Shown here one piece after another: positions 51,316 through 60,800 of a stretch of DNA of 64,000 nt. The notes under the pieces are model-generated. The model was not told the origin of the DNA. It was given only the letters and a program-made list of their open reading frames with translations, and did not search any database. The translations under genes and the position numbers were made by a program. Source of the stretch: Pseudovirgaria hyperparasitica (lineage: Eukaryota; Ascomycota; Dothideomycetes; Acrospermales; Acrospermaceae); the NCBI RefSeq assembly GCF_010093815.1, contig NW_022985564.1, forward strand, positions 292,590-356,589. Reading direction: 5' to 3'. The stretch's first letter is position 1. Each line of letters begins with the position of its first letter.

Positions 51316-51424
51316 ATATGTGCCCTATACTGTGCTGTGCTTGGTCATACACACGGTTTAGTCTTCGGGGGTCTGAGTGATGTGTGCCTTTTGCGTTTAT
51401 TGCTGTTTTTATCTGTGTTTGTAT

Positions 51425-51500
51425 GTGCATGTGCATGTGTAGCTGTATATCCATCTACATGTGCATGTGCATGTGTAGCTGTATATCCATCTACATGTGC
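51425..51500. repeat. 36-bp tandem repeat, just over 2 copies
   Basis: The unit combines TGTGCATGTGCATG, TGTAGCTG and TATATCCATCTACA. It is followed by diverged ATCTGTATATCCATCT pieces. Confidence 0.8.
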
Positions 51501-52790
51501 ATCTTCATCTGTATATCCATCTGTATATGCACATGCACATGCGCCGTACAGTTCGAGTATACTGTATCATAACGAGACATAACGAGACACATGACAACAC
51601 ACATGACCATGACAACAACACATGAATGAATGAATACATCCGACAAGACAAGCCAGCGCACCCCTGACAAGGCTGAAGCAGACGAGACTGCACTCGCGAC
51701 ACTACACTACACTACACCACAGCATAGTATGGTACGATACAACGACCGCGGTCCTGAATCTTATGATTTGGTGGTTCTAGGGTGGTTCTGGGGTGGTTCT
51801 GGGGAGGGGGGGATGGCGTTCATGCACCGCACCGCAACCACACCGCACGTATACTGTACTAGATACACGGATACATACACGGACAGACGTAGACATGGAT
51901 AGGCGTATACACGGACAGACACATGGATAGGCGTATAAGCGTATACACGGACGTAGACTGGCAGGCATACACACACACAGACCCATACAGACAAACAAGC
52001 CCACAGCCCACCCTCCACTGCCGACACAGCACTGACACTCTGACACTCTGACGCACAGCATCAGCAGGCTTGAAGGGAGAGAAGGGGGCCGTGTTGAGGG
52101 GACGTGTTGAGGGGAGGTGGGTGCGTGCGTGCGTGCGTGCGTGTGTGGTCCCAGCGTGTGTGGGAATCCTGGGGGTGGGTAGTGACATTCTCGCGAAGGA
52201 TGCTTGGTTTTTTCGTTTTTTTCGTTTTTGAGAGGACCGGGGGTTTGATTTTTGTGAGTGTGTGGGTTTGATTGTGTGTGGCTTGTGGGTTGGTGATGGA
52301 GATGGGTGAGGATGGTGAGGATGGGTGATGGTGGTGATGGTGCTACAAACAGCCGGACATACGGACGGACGGATATCGCGAGTCCGTTACTTTATATACA
52401 CTCAATCACTCCCGACGACGAAGAATCCCAGCGGGCAATCCATCCTGCCATCCATCCATCCATCCATCCATCTCCCGACCGAGGTCGCATCAGACAGGCT
52501 GCCGTCGCATCGCACGCACGCACGACACATGCACACATGCATGCAACCAGCCTCTATCGCTCGCTCGACACTTGTGTTTCGAGTGCCTGTCCCATCTCCC
52601 CTCTACTCCACTCCCCCTCTCTGCTCCACTCTGCGCCCTCCGCCCAGAGGCCCTGCCCCCAAAGCCCACGTGGTCTATCATGCGGGCTCGGCGTGACTGG
52701 AAGCTTGCTCGCCTGTCAGAGAGGGGAGAAGGGAGAGGGGGGAAAGAGGATGATGCTGTACGTGTTCTGCTATTCTTAGCTGGGGCTGGG

Positions 52791-52826
<36 letters not shown>

Positions 52827-53175
52827 TCGGGATTGAGGTGCGGTGTGTGTGGTGCGGTGCTTGTGTTTGGTGTTATATCTGCTTTGTGCCCGTCTGCTTC
52901 TTTTGCCCCCTTTTTCCCCCCTTCCCCGCTTGATGTGTGAAGGGGTTCTGGTACTGCTTGTTTACTACATACGTACGTACATACATACGTCGCATATCGT
53001 TCTTGATCGTTTCTACCATTTCATCAATCTATTCTATCTGCCGCAGAGAATGCTGCTCACGACGCAAGACTCGTGCGCGTGAGGTCCATCCATCCATCCA
53101 TCCATCCATCCATCCATCTACTACGCCTCCGTCGCACACACTCACTCACTCACTCACTCACCCACCACCAAAACA

Positions 53176-54366
53176 ATGCCGCCCGTCCCCCTCGCCGTCT
53201 CCCTCCCCACCTTCATCGGCAGCCTCTGCTCCACCCTCGCCTCCCTCTTCATAATAACCTGCTACACCATCCTCCCGCCCCCCTCCAAACACTTCCGCCA
53301 CGCCCTCATCCTCAACCTCCTCATCGCCGACCTCTCCAACGCCCTCTCCAACGTCCTCTCCGGCGCCGCCGTCCTCGCCCGCCACGGCAAAGTCATCCCC
53401 GCCGGCCGCCTCTGCACCGCCTCCGGCTTCCTCAACCAACTCACCATCCAAACCATCGACTTCAGCATCATCGCAATCTCCCTCGCCGTCCTCTGGACCA
53501 TCAAGCGCGGCGGGGTGGCCGCAAACGGCGGGCTTTTGCGCGCGCCCAGCACAGCGGCGACAATCTGCGTGTGCGTGTGCGTGTGGGTGCCTGGGCTGAC
53601 GACGGCGTCGGTGGCGCTGGGGATCGGGGCGTTTGGTCCTGTGAGTGGGAATTGGTGCTGGATTAGGCAGGAACTGTTGTTGGAGAGGTATGCGCTGACG
53701 CATGGGTGGCGGATTGCGATTCTGCTGGGGACGGTCGGGATTTATACGTTTATTTATGTGCATTTGAATCGGGTTTATGGGGGGTTGAGTTTGTCGAGTG
53801 GGGTTTCGGTGGAGGTGGTGGATGGGGTGGAGGAGGTGGTTGGGTTGACGAGGGTGGAGACGGAGGGGGAGGGGGAGGATGTGGGTGTGAGGATGGGCGG
53901 TGTGGGTGCGAAGGGCGTGGGTGATGGGATTGGGATTGGGATTGGGATTGCGAGTCCTGCTGCTGTCGCTACACCTGAACTACGCGCTTCAACCACAACG
54001 ACAACGACAACGACATCGACAGCAACACGCTGCTTCAACGCCTCCGTCGCCCACTCCGCCGCCGTGTCGCGCCAGCGCGAGCTGAAGCGCATGCTGCTCC
54101 TGAACGGCTACCCGGCCATGTACATCATCCTGTGGATCCCGGGCATCCTGAACCGCGTGGTCGAGAGCACGGCGGGCAAGTCGCCGCTGTGGCTGACGGC
54201 GCTGCAGGCCACGACGCAGTTTGTGGGTGTGGCGAACGCGGTTACGTATGGGTATAATGAGGGCTTGAAGAGGCAGCTTGGGGATCAGTGGCGGGTGTGG
54301 AGGGGGAGGAGGGGGAGGGCGAGGGAGAGGGAGAGGGGGGTTGGGTGGAGGGATGTTGAGGGGTGA
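53176..54366 (+). CDS. Git3/cAMP-receptor-like G-protein-coupled receptor
   Basis: A single exon of 396 aa. Seven hydrophobic segments are visible at about 10-32, 43-66, 84-108, 127-149, 178-197, 306-328 and 337-360. The pair Cys80 and Cys161 (in GNWCWI) fits the extracellular disulfide of the Git3/cAMP-receptor-like class (PF11710, with PF11970 at the C-terminal half: MLLLNGYPAMYIILWIPGI). The family senses carbon source or other nutrients and signals through G-alpha to adenylate cyclase. The third intracellular loop (about 198-300) is unusually low-complexity: Val/Glu/Gly-rich, a GIGIGIGI run and an eight-Thr tract at 273-280. The tail is Arg-rich (RGRRGRARERER). Codon ends switch from mostly C in the first third to G/T in the middle. 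The start at 53,176 gives a short extracellular N-terminus as in the family. Ligand unknown. Confidence 0.85.
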   Translation: MPPVPLAVSLPTFIGSLCSTLASLFIITCYTILPPPSKHFRHALILNLLIADLSNALSNVLSGAAVLARHGKVIPAGRLCTASGFLNQLTIQTIDFSIIAISLAVLWTIKRGGVAANGGLLRAPSTAATICVCVCVWVPGLTTASVALGIGAFGPVSGNWCWIRQELLLERYALTHGWRIAILLGTVGIYTFIYVHLNRVYGGLSLSSGVSVEVVDGVEEVVGLTRVETEGEGEDVGVRMGGVGAKGVGDGIGIGIGIASPAAVATPELRASTTTTTTTTSTATRCFNASVAHSAAVSRQRELKRMLLLNGYPAMYIILWIPGILNRVVESTAGKSPLWLTALQATTQFVGVANAVTYGYNEGLKRQLGDQWRVWRGRRGRARERERGVGWRDVEG

Positions 54367-55750
54367 AGGTGGGGGGAGTGGATGGGATGAGGGATGAATG
54401 ATTGAATGAATGCTTGAATGAATGAAGAATGAAGAATGAAGAATGACGAGTGCAGAATGAGAGGAAATGTGACTGTGACGTTGGGAGTGTTGAGAGGTGC
54501 TGTGTCGTATGACAAGATGCTTCGGGTGAGCGAGCGAGTGAGAAGAGGTCGGAAAGGGGTTACAGACCGAGCTGGACGGGATTTCAGGTACACATACCTC
54601 TCTCTCTCTCCTCGTCAACAACCTCACGGACGAGCACGAGCTACCAACAACCGACAGCTCCAGCCGTCCACATCGACGACATCCTACCCATCATATCTTC
54701 CACCATCCGACGACCTCCTTCTATTCCACCACCCCTGGCTCTAGCACCACATCCTCATCCAAACACGCCCACACTACACTACATCCAAAACACCATCTTC
54801 CTTTCCCACACGCTTCCGTCCAACCACATATCCACACACACCGACCACCCCTAAACACACCGACGCAGAGAGTATCGTCCAGTTGCACCGAAAAGTGGCG
54901 TAGAAAGAGTCCACCTGCCGTGCTCGGCCACACGCTTCGAATCATCCATATCCAGTCTGAATTCTATCTGAATCCAGTCGAGGTCATCAGGGGCGGCGAC
55001 TCAGGGGGTCAAGGGCGGCGAGCGAGTCCCTGCTCTGAATGTAACGAACCAGCTTTGCGCTACACGGGAGTATATCGAAGGTGACATCTGATTGTGTATA
55101 TTTGACGCTTGTATTGGTTTTACTGTTGCTGTTGCTCTTGCTGTTGCGGCTGCTAATGCCCGGATCGTAATATACCAACGGCGCAGCGGATATGGCTGGC
55201 CATTGGGACTTCGCTCGTGATAGTAGAGCGGATCTGTGTATTAGTAAAGGTTCTGTTTGCATTTTGAACGGTTTTTGGTGAGATTTTGCTCGCGCGTGGT
55301 TCGGGGTTTGTAGTTATTGGGTGTTATAATTTAATGAATGTGTTGCGGTTCTGTGCATATATTATATGGGCATACTATGCGTCTATGATACGGTGATACC
55401 TCCGGCGCGTCGGATGAGGACGACGTTACTCGCGGCCATACTTTCACGAATTTTTCTGCCTCGTCGGAATGCTCTGGATATGTGTGCTTGTAGGATGTCC
55501 GGACTCTGCTAGATCCCGATCGCGCGCGGATGTAGATGGAGGATCTGGGACGTTGATGTTGACGATCCCGGATCACCAGATACTATACAGGGGCAGCGCC
55601 AAGTGATTAGATCTGCGCCTGATTTCTGATTGGTCTGGAGCTCCGCATATCCAACCCCGCCAGAATTTCACAGAAAAAGTTCAGCAGCAGCAGCAGCTAC
55701 ATACACAACACCAAACCACCTCCCACATACCACCCAACAGACCAACAACC
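54367..55750. other. Intergenic region: GPCR 3' end to deoxyhypusine hydroxylase
   Basis: Short GAATGAAT/GAAGAATGA repeats (about 54,396-54,450) follow the GPCR stop. C/A-rich sequence lies around 54,600-54,880. Small minus-strand open frames (54,987-55,262 and 55,331-55,576) have no recognisable similarity and are not called. The last roughly 100 bases are CA-rich leader of the next gene. Confidence 0.55.
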
Positions 55751-56855
55751 ATGCCGGACCACTTCCAACCCGACGACGACACCGACCCAACCATCTCCTC
55801 CCTCCGCCACACCCTAACCACCGAATCCACCCCGCTCGCCCACCGCTTCCGCGCCCTCTTCTCCCTCAAACACCTCGCCAGCACGCACCCACCGACCGCC
55901 CAAACCGCGCCCGCCATCCGCGCCATCGCCGCCGCATTCGCCTCGCCCTCTGCGCTGCTAAAGCACGAACTGGCGTATTGCCTGGGCCAGAGCAAGAACG
56001 TGGCCGCGGTGCCGTATCTCGAGGCCGTGCTGCGGGATGTGGACGAGGATGCGATGTGTCGGCATGAGGCGGCGGAGGCGCTGGGTGCGATTGGGGATGT
56101 GGGGTGTGTGGGCTTGTTGAGGGCGTTTCGCGATCGGGTGGGCGAGGAGGTTGTTGTGCGGGAGACGTGTGAGATTGCGGTCGAGCGGATTGAGTGGGAG
56201 GTTGGGAGGGGGGGGAAGGAGGAGGAGGAGGAGATTAAGACGAGGTATGTGATGGAGTATATTGGATCTCTTCATGTTTTGGGATGGTGTGCTTTGCTAT
56301 ATGGCTGGCTAGTGCTAATCTGCGTGCTGCGATAGTGACTTTGTGTCCATTGACCCGGCGCCCCCCCTTGCGCAGACGGCGAGCGTGGATGTGCCTGCGC
56401 TCGAACGCACGCTGCTTGATACGAAGCTGCCGTTGTTCCAGCGCTACCGTGCCATGTTTGCGCTGCGCGATCTGTCCAGTCCGCCCGACTTGCCTACTGC
56501 TGTTCCTGCCGTGCATGCCCTGGCGCGCGGCCTGTCGGACCCGTCTGCGCTGTTCCGCCACGAGATCGCCTTTGTGTTTGGTCAGCTGTCGCATCCGGCG
56601 TCTATTCCGAGCCTGATCGAGACGCTCAGTGATCTGAAAGAGGAGAGCATGGTCCGCCATGAGGCTGCCGAGGCGCTGGGCAGTCTGGGCGAGGAAGACG
56701 GGGTGGAGGAGGTGCTGAGGAGGTTCTTGGATGATCCCGAGCAGGTCGTTAGGGAGAGTGTGGTCGTGGCCCTGGACATGGCCGAGTTTGAGAAGAGCGG
56801 GGCCTTGGAGTATTCTACGATACCGTCGGTTGCGAGTGTACAGCAGGCGGCATAG
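55751..56855 (+). CDS. LIA1: Deoxyhypusine hydroxylase
   Basis: Two exons, 55,751-56,244 and 56,336-56,855, give 337 aa (yeast Lia1 is about 325). The intron (91 bp) is GTATGT...GATAG with a CTAAT branch. The enzyme hydroxylates the deoxyhypusine residue of eIF5A, the final step in making hypusine, using a di-iron centre. The protein is made of HEAT-like repeats in two symmetric halves joined by an acidic linker (about 155-165). The four His-Glu iron-ligand motifs are all present: H72-E73 (KHELAY), H105-E106 (RHEAAEALG), H240-E241 (RHEIAF) and H273-E274 (RHEAAEALG). No key residue appears to be missing. Its stop lies only 70 bp from the stop of the convergent RPA12 gene, so their 3' UTRs probably overlap. 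Confidence 0.95.
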
Positions 56856-56925
56856 AACACATTGTGGCGATCTCGCCGGGTATCGAGAAAAAAAGGAAGC
56901 ATTATTGACGGCGTGGCCATCTGGT

Positions 56926-57404
56926 TCAGTTGTTGGTGTTCCATCTGCAATCACACAAAAGTTAGATCATAGGCTGTAAAACATACAATAGACATCGTAC
57001 CTGTGCCCACAGTCGCAGATGTAGAAGATTGTGCTGCCTTCGTCGGCGCTGCGCAGTTGCTGCTCGTAGTAGCGCACCTTTTCGCGGCCGCATTTCTCGC
57101 ACGTTTGATTGACGACGACTTCCGTCTGCATGTCTTCTGCCGCCAGTGTCTGGACTTCGGACCGTTTCGCCCGGAGTGCAGACGGGAATGCCGACGGTTT
57201 GGAATGCGTGGTGACTACTTTCGAAGACGTATCTACGCGGTGTCAGCACGTTGTTTTCTCTGTCGTAGCGAAATTTTTCTGTTACAGACCCTTATTGGAT
57301 GCGCCGCAGATTGTACATGTCAGCACAGCCTTCTGATGGCCGGTATTGCTATCCAGAAGGTTTCCGCAGTCGGTGCAGAACACGAGCGATCCGATTGCGG
57401 CCAT
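56926..57404 (-). CDS. RPA12: DNA-directed RNA polymerase I subunit RPA12
   Basis: Three exons on the minus strand: 57,404-57,290, 57,232-57,001 and 56,944-56,926, giving 121 aa (yeast Rpa12 is 125). Introns are 57 and 56 bp; the first uses a GTCTGT donor, and the second has a CTAAC branch and a GCAG acceptor. Rpa12 supports transcript cleavage and termination by Pol I in the nucleolus. The N-terminal zinc ribbon has C10-x2-C13 and C30-x2-C33. The C-terminal TFIIS-like ribbon has C83-x2-C86, the acidic RSADEGST loop (D102, E103) and the terminal GHRWNTNN, close to the fungal (F/W)xTNN ending. The last cysteine pair reads C111-D-C113, one residue shorter than the usual CxxC. The terminal exon is only 19 bases. 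The gene shares a short upstream region with the divergent Scc2/Mis4 gene. Confidence 0.92.
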
Positions 57405-57801
57405 GTTGTCTTGCTGTGGTTATGAGAATCTTGTTTCGGAGGAGAAGACTTGGAGATGCGGAGTTCTTGGACCTTGGCCGCCAAGAGTTTGTGGGTCAGG
57501 CGTGCGGCGAGGGAAACCCAAGGTACCCATTCAACTGGAATGTCTGAGCATCACATCAGTATATGATTGTCGCATGCACATCTACCCTCGCCTTCATATC
57601 GCTCTCGCTCTATCGAATCGTGCGTCGCATTGTTGTACTGCGCGCCGTCAGGCTTCCACCTTTGTCGTCCTTTTCGGCCCGGCTACCATGGCATCTTGAC
57701 AGACCTCAGATCCTTCGAATCCCTACCTGAGCTGCTCGCGGCTGTAGACGAATCTATACAAGTTTGCGCCGCTCCCAGATGTCTGTGTGATTCTGGCAAA
57801 A
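57405..57801. promoter_or_regulatory. Shared divergent upstream region of RPA12 and Scc2/Mis4
   Basis: 397 bp separate the two start codons, so both promoters and leaders must lie here. No clear TATA box was seen. Small overlapping open frames in this region have no recognisable similarity. Confidence 0.55.
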
Positions 57802-60800
57802 ATGGAGTCGAACGGGCAGCCTCATCAGCAGTATGGGGCTCAGTTACCCTTTAGACCACCTACCGTGGAGGAAGCTTTACCGTACACTCCCCTCAGCTCC
57901 ATAACACCGTTCAGTCCTGGTGAGTGCTTTCCGGGCGGATATTCACTTGACTCAACTTCACCCTACTTGTTGTGCTCGTGCCGACTGACACTTTACAGAT
58001 GTTATAGCATATCCCTCTGCCGTCCCTTCAAGCAGGACGTCAATCTTCACCAGCCAATCCGAACGTCAAGCGGCCAATCGTAGTCTTGAAGCTTGGGACA
58101 ATGAGATAGATGCTCATGGAAATACTTCTGAGAAGCTGCAGAAGACCCTGAGTGATCTCAAACGGCTACTACAGTCCGGCGACACTCCTCAGTAGTAAGG
58201 CTTGCATACATCAGACAAACCTACGCAGGACTAACCCTCACAGCGTCTTCAAAGAACCTCACCAGCACGCTTCGATGATGGCTACAACTGCGACTACAAA
58301 TGGGAAGCCTCCTGCACCAACAAACCCCAGATTGGGAAAATTCGCGCGGACCGTCCTGAACGCTACGAACATTCGACATAAATGTGAAAGAGTCACTCTT
58401 GGAGGTCACGCAAAAAAGCTAACAGATACCAGACCAGCCCTCTGCTCAAGCGAATGGAAACACAAAGAGCCGTCAAAGCTCGACCCCAGTCTCACAGGTT
58501 CCTACTCAAGCCGTCCGAACACAGCGAGTTGAACAGAATGGGGCAATTACAACGCACACCAACAGGGTACCCTCACAGCAGAATATAGGAGCTTCTGAAC
58601 CTGCTAGACCGCAGGTGGCTCCGCAGAAGACCCCCACTGTACAGCATCACCCTTCGTCAAGCACGCCCACGGTTCTACCTAAGATCAAGTCAGAGGGCTC
58701 GCCGTCTACTCCCAGCCCTGCGAAGAGGCCAATTGGCATGGTTGTCATTCCCGTCAAACGAGCTTCAGCGTCCGCAACGCCTACTAAACAACAGCGATCC
58801 TCCACTCCTCAATCTGTGCAGCCGGTTCAGCCGAATCACCATGTACAGCCGGTTCAGCCTGTGCAGCCTGTGGTTCAGGCACCCGTGCCGCGACCGGCAC
58901 CAAGTATCAGACCCGGGCAAGCACAGGTGATTCTGACGCCTGGTCCCAAATGGAACCCCTCTCAACGCTCGGAATGGAAGAAGTTTCCCGAGCTCGACGC
59001 GATGGTCCAATCCAGGGACGAACCTCTTTCGCAAGAACGTCGTGACGAGTACGACACTAGTCAAGCCCAGGATCGGACCAAAACGCGAGACGTGACTGTG
59101 CAGGCACTCGAGGACTTTCTCGAGGAGGTCTTTGAGTTGGAAGATGCCGGGGATGATGCTCATTCTGCGGCGAACGCTACCAGACTCTTGACAACCATCA
59201 GTGTCGATGGTTTAGACACCCAGACACTGACCACAGAAGGGCTCAAATATCTAGACTCGCATTTGCAGAAGGTGGTAAAGGAAAAGCAGTTTGGAAACTT
59301 GTCAGAAGACTTTCTACGGCGAGCACAAAAGCTTTGCGAGGGCTACGCTAGATCAGTGCCTGAGATCGACCTGCGAGTTTCTGATGACTGGTCGATGGAC
59401 AAGATTGCAGAATTCGACACACGTGTGGTGGATCTGAATGACGGCTTAGAAGCCGTAAAAGTCCTCCTCAGAATCATGGTCGCCGCAGGAAACAACATAA
59501 CCCTCTGCCCCGAGGAAATGCTCAAGGCAGTCATCGCCGCGGTCAAGCACACCTTGGACACTTTGATCATACCGGTAGTGGAATCGCACACACGCGCTGG
59601 CAACAACATCATGAGGACTATCCAGGACTCAAAATCGAACCTCCCAAACGTCCTCATGCGAGTGGGAAATGCGCTAAAGATGCTCGAGCAATTGTTCGCT
59701 AACATGACAATCAATGAAGAAGTCAGGAGCTCGGTTGAGGATTTGGCAATTCGGCTCCTGTTTGTGGAAAACGCAAGCAGCGAACAAAATGCACCTCTGG
59801 GTCTTCAGAAGTTTGAATTGCTCCGAAAACGTGCAATGGACCTTGTTGCCGGCCTTTTTCAATGCTATCCATCACAGAGGGACACAATCGTCCGATACGT
59901 TCTCTCGTCCCTGTCGTCACTCCCGGTCACGCCTCAGCAGGCCAGACATTTCAAGACACCCGGAGGCTGTACAATCCAGGTGGTGACCGCGCTATTCATC
60001 CGATTCGTGCAGTCAAGTGCCTCAAGACCCCATCGGGCGTCTGAAACTCTCTCGTTGGGCGAAGGTGATTATAATAGTGACGTCGGACAAAACATGAATA
60101 CAGCAGCCACAAATGTCTCGGACTCTGATGCCGATGGCGAATCCGATGATGATATGCCCCAGACGACCAAGCCCAAGGCGGTGCAGCAAAGTTCAAGAAA
60201 ACCTTCTCTCGAAGCTATGGTAAACCCGCTCGTCTCTGCTGCCACCAGTATGGCCAAGTCAATAGTGGGACATATGTTTACGAGGTCTTTGGAAGCAAGC
60301 AAAAGCGGAGACTCGCCTTATCAAAAGCTGCTCGAACTGTTCGTAGAGGATTTAGTCGCGATCTTTGTTCTTGATTCTTGCGACTGGCCCGGAGCTACGA
60401 CACTTCTACGCGTTGTGTGTGGGTACTCTCTGAACGTGTACTCCAACGACAACTACCCAGTCGCAAACCGCACCCTTTCACTCGATATCATGGGTCAGCT
60501 GGCCGGCGCGATATATGACCTGCAAAAGGCTGTGCGCCGAGACACACGCATATTGGACCCAAGTGAGTCTCCAATGTCAGCGAAGCTATCGCAGCTCGGA
60601 GAGAACGTTATCAACAATGATGTCGGTCCCGGTGAACTTTACGCGTTCGAAGGGCCGTATCGACTCTGCATTGAGTATATACACGGCAGCACTACTAAAG
60701 ATCTACGCCTGCATAGTGGCCGTGGTTTCTTCCTATCGACTTGGGCCGCTGGTATTCTTGAAGAGACCAAGAAGGAAGATGCCAGCAAAGAATTCGCAGC

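Larger units (their letters stand above)
50258..53175. other. Long intergenic region rich in simple repeats
   Basis: No protein gene is recognised in 2.9 kb. It contains GTACT-type repeats (about 50,633-50,706), ATTCCTTC/ATTCCTCC runs (50,846-50,909), a CCATTCCATCC-type array (50,927-51,002), a 14-bp minisatellite (about 51,205-51,315), a 36-bp repeat (about 51,425-51,500), (GCGT)n near 52,112-52,142, (CATC)n at 52,447-52,471, (GT)n at about 52,795-52,822, (ATCC)n at 53,085-53,118 and (ACTC)n just before the GPCR start. The open frames here translate to low-complexity repeats. Confidence 0.7.

Noticed and set aside
56962-57249. A 95-aa minus-strand protein overlapping RPA12
   Set aside because: It is in the wrong frame. 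The adjacent frame gives the conserved TFIIS-like zinc ribbon once two short introns are removed.
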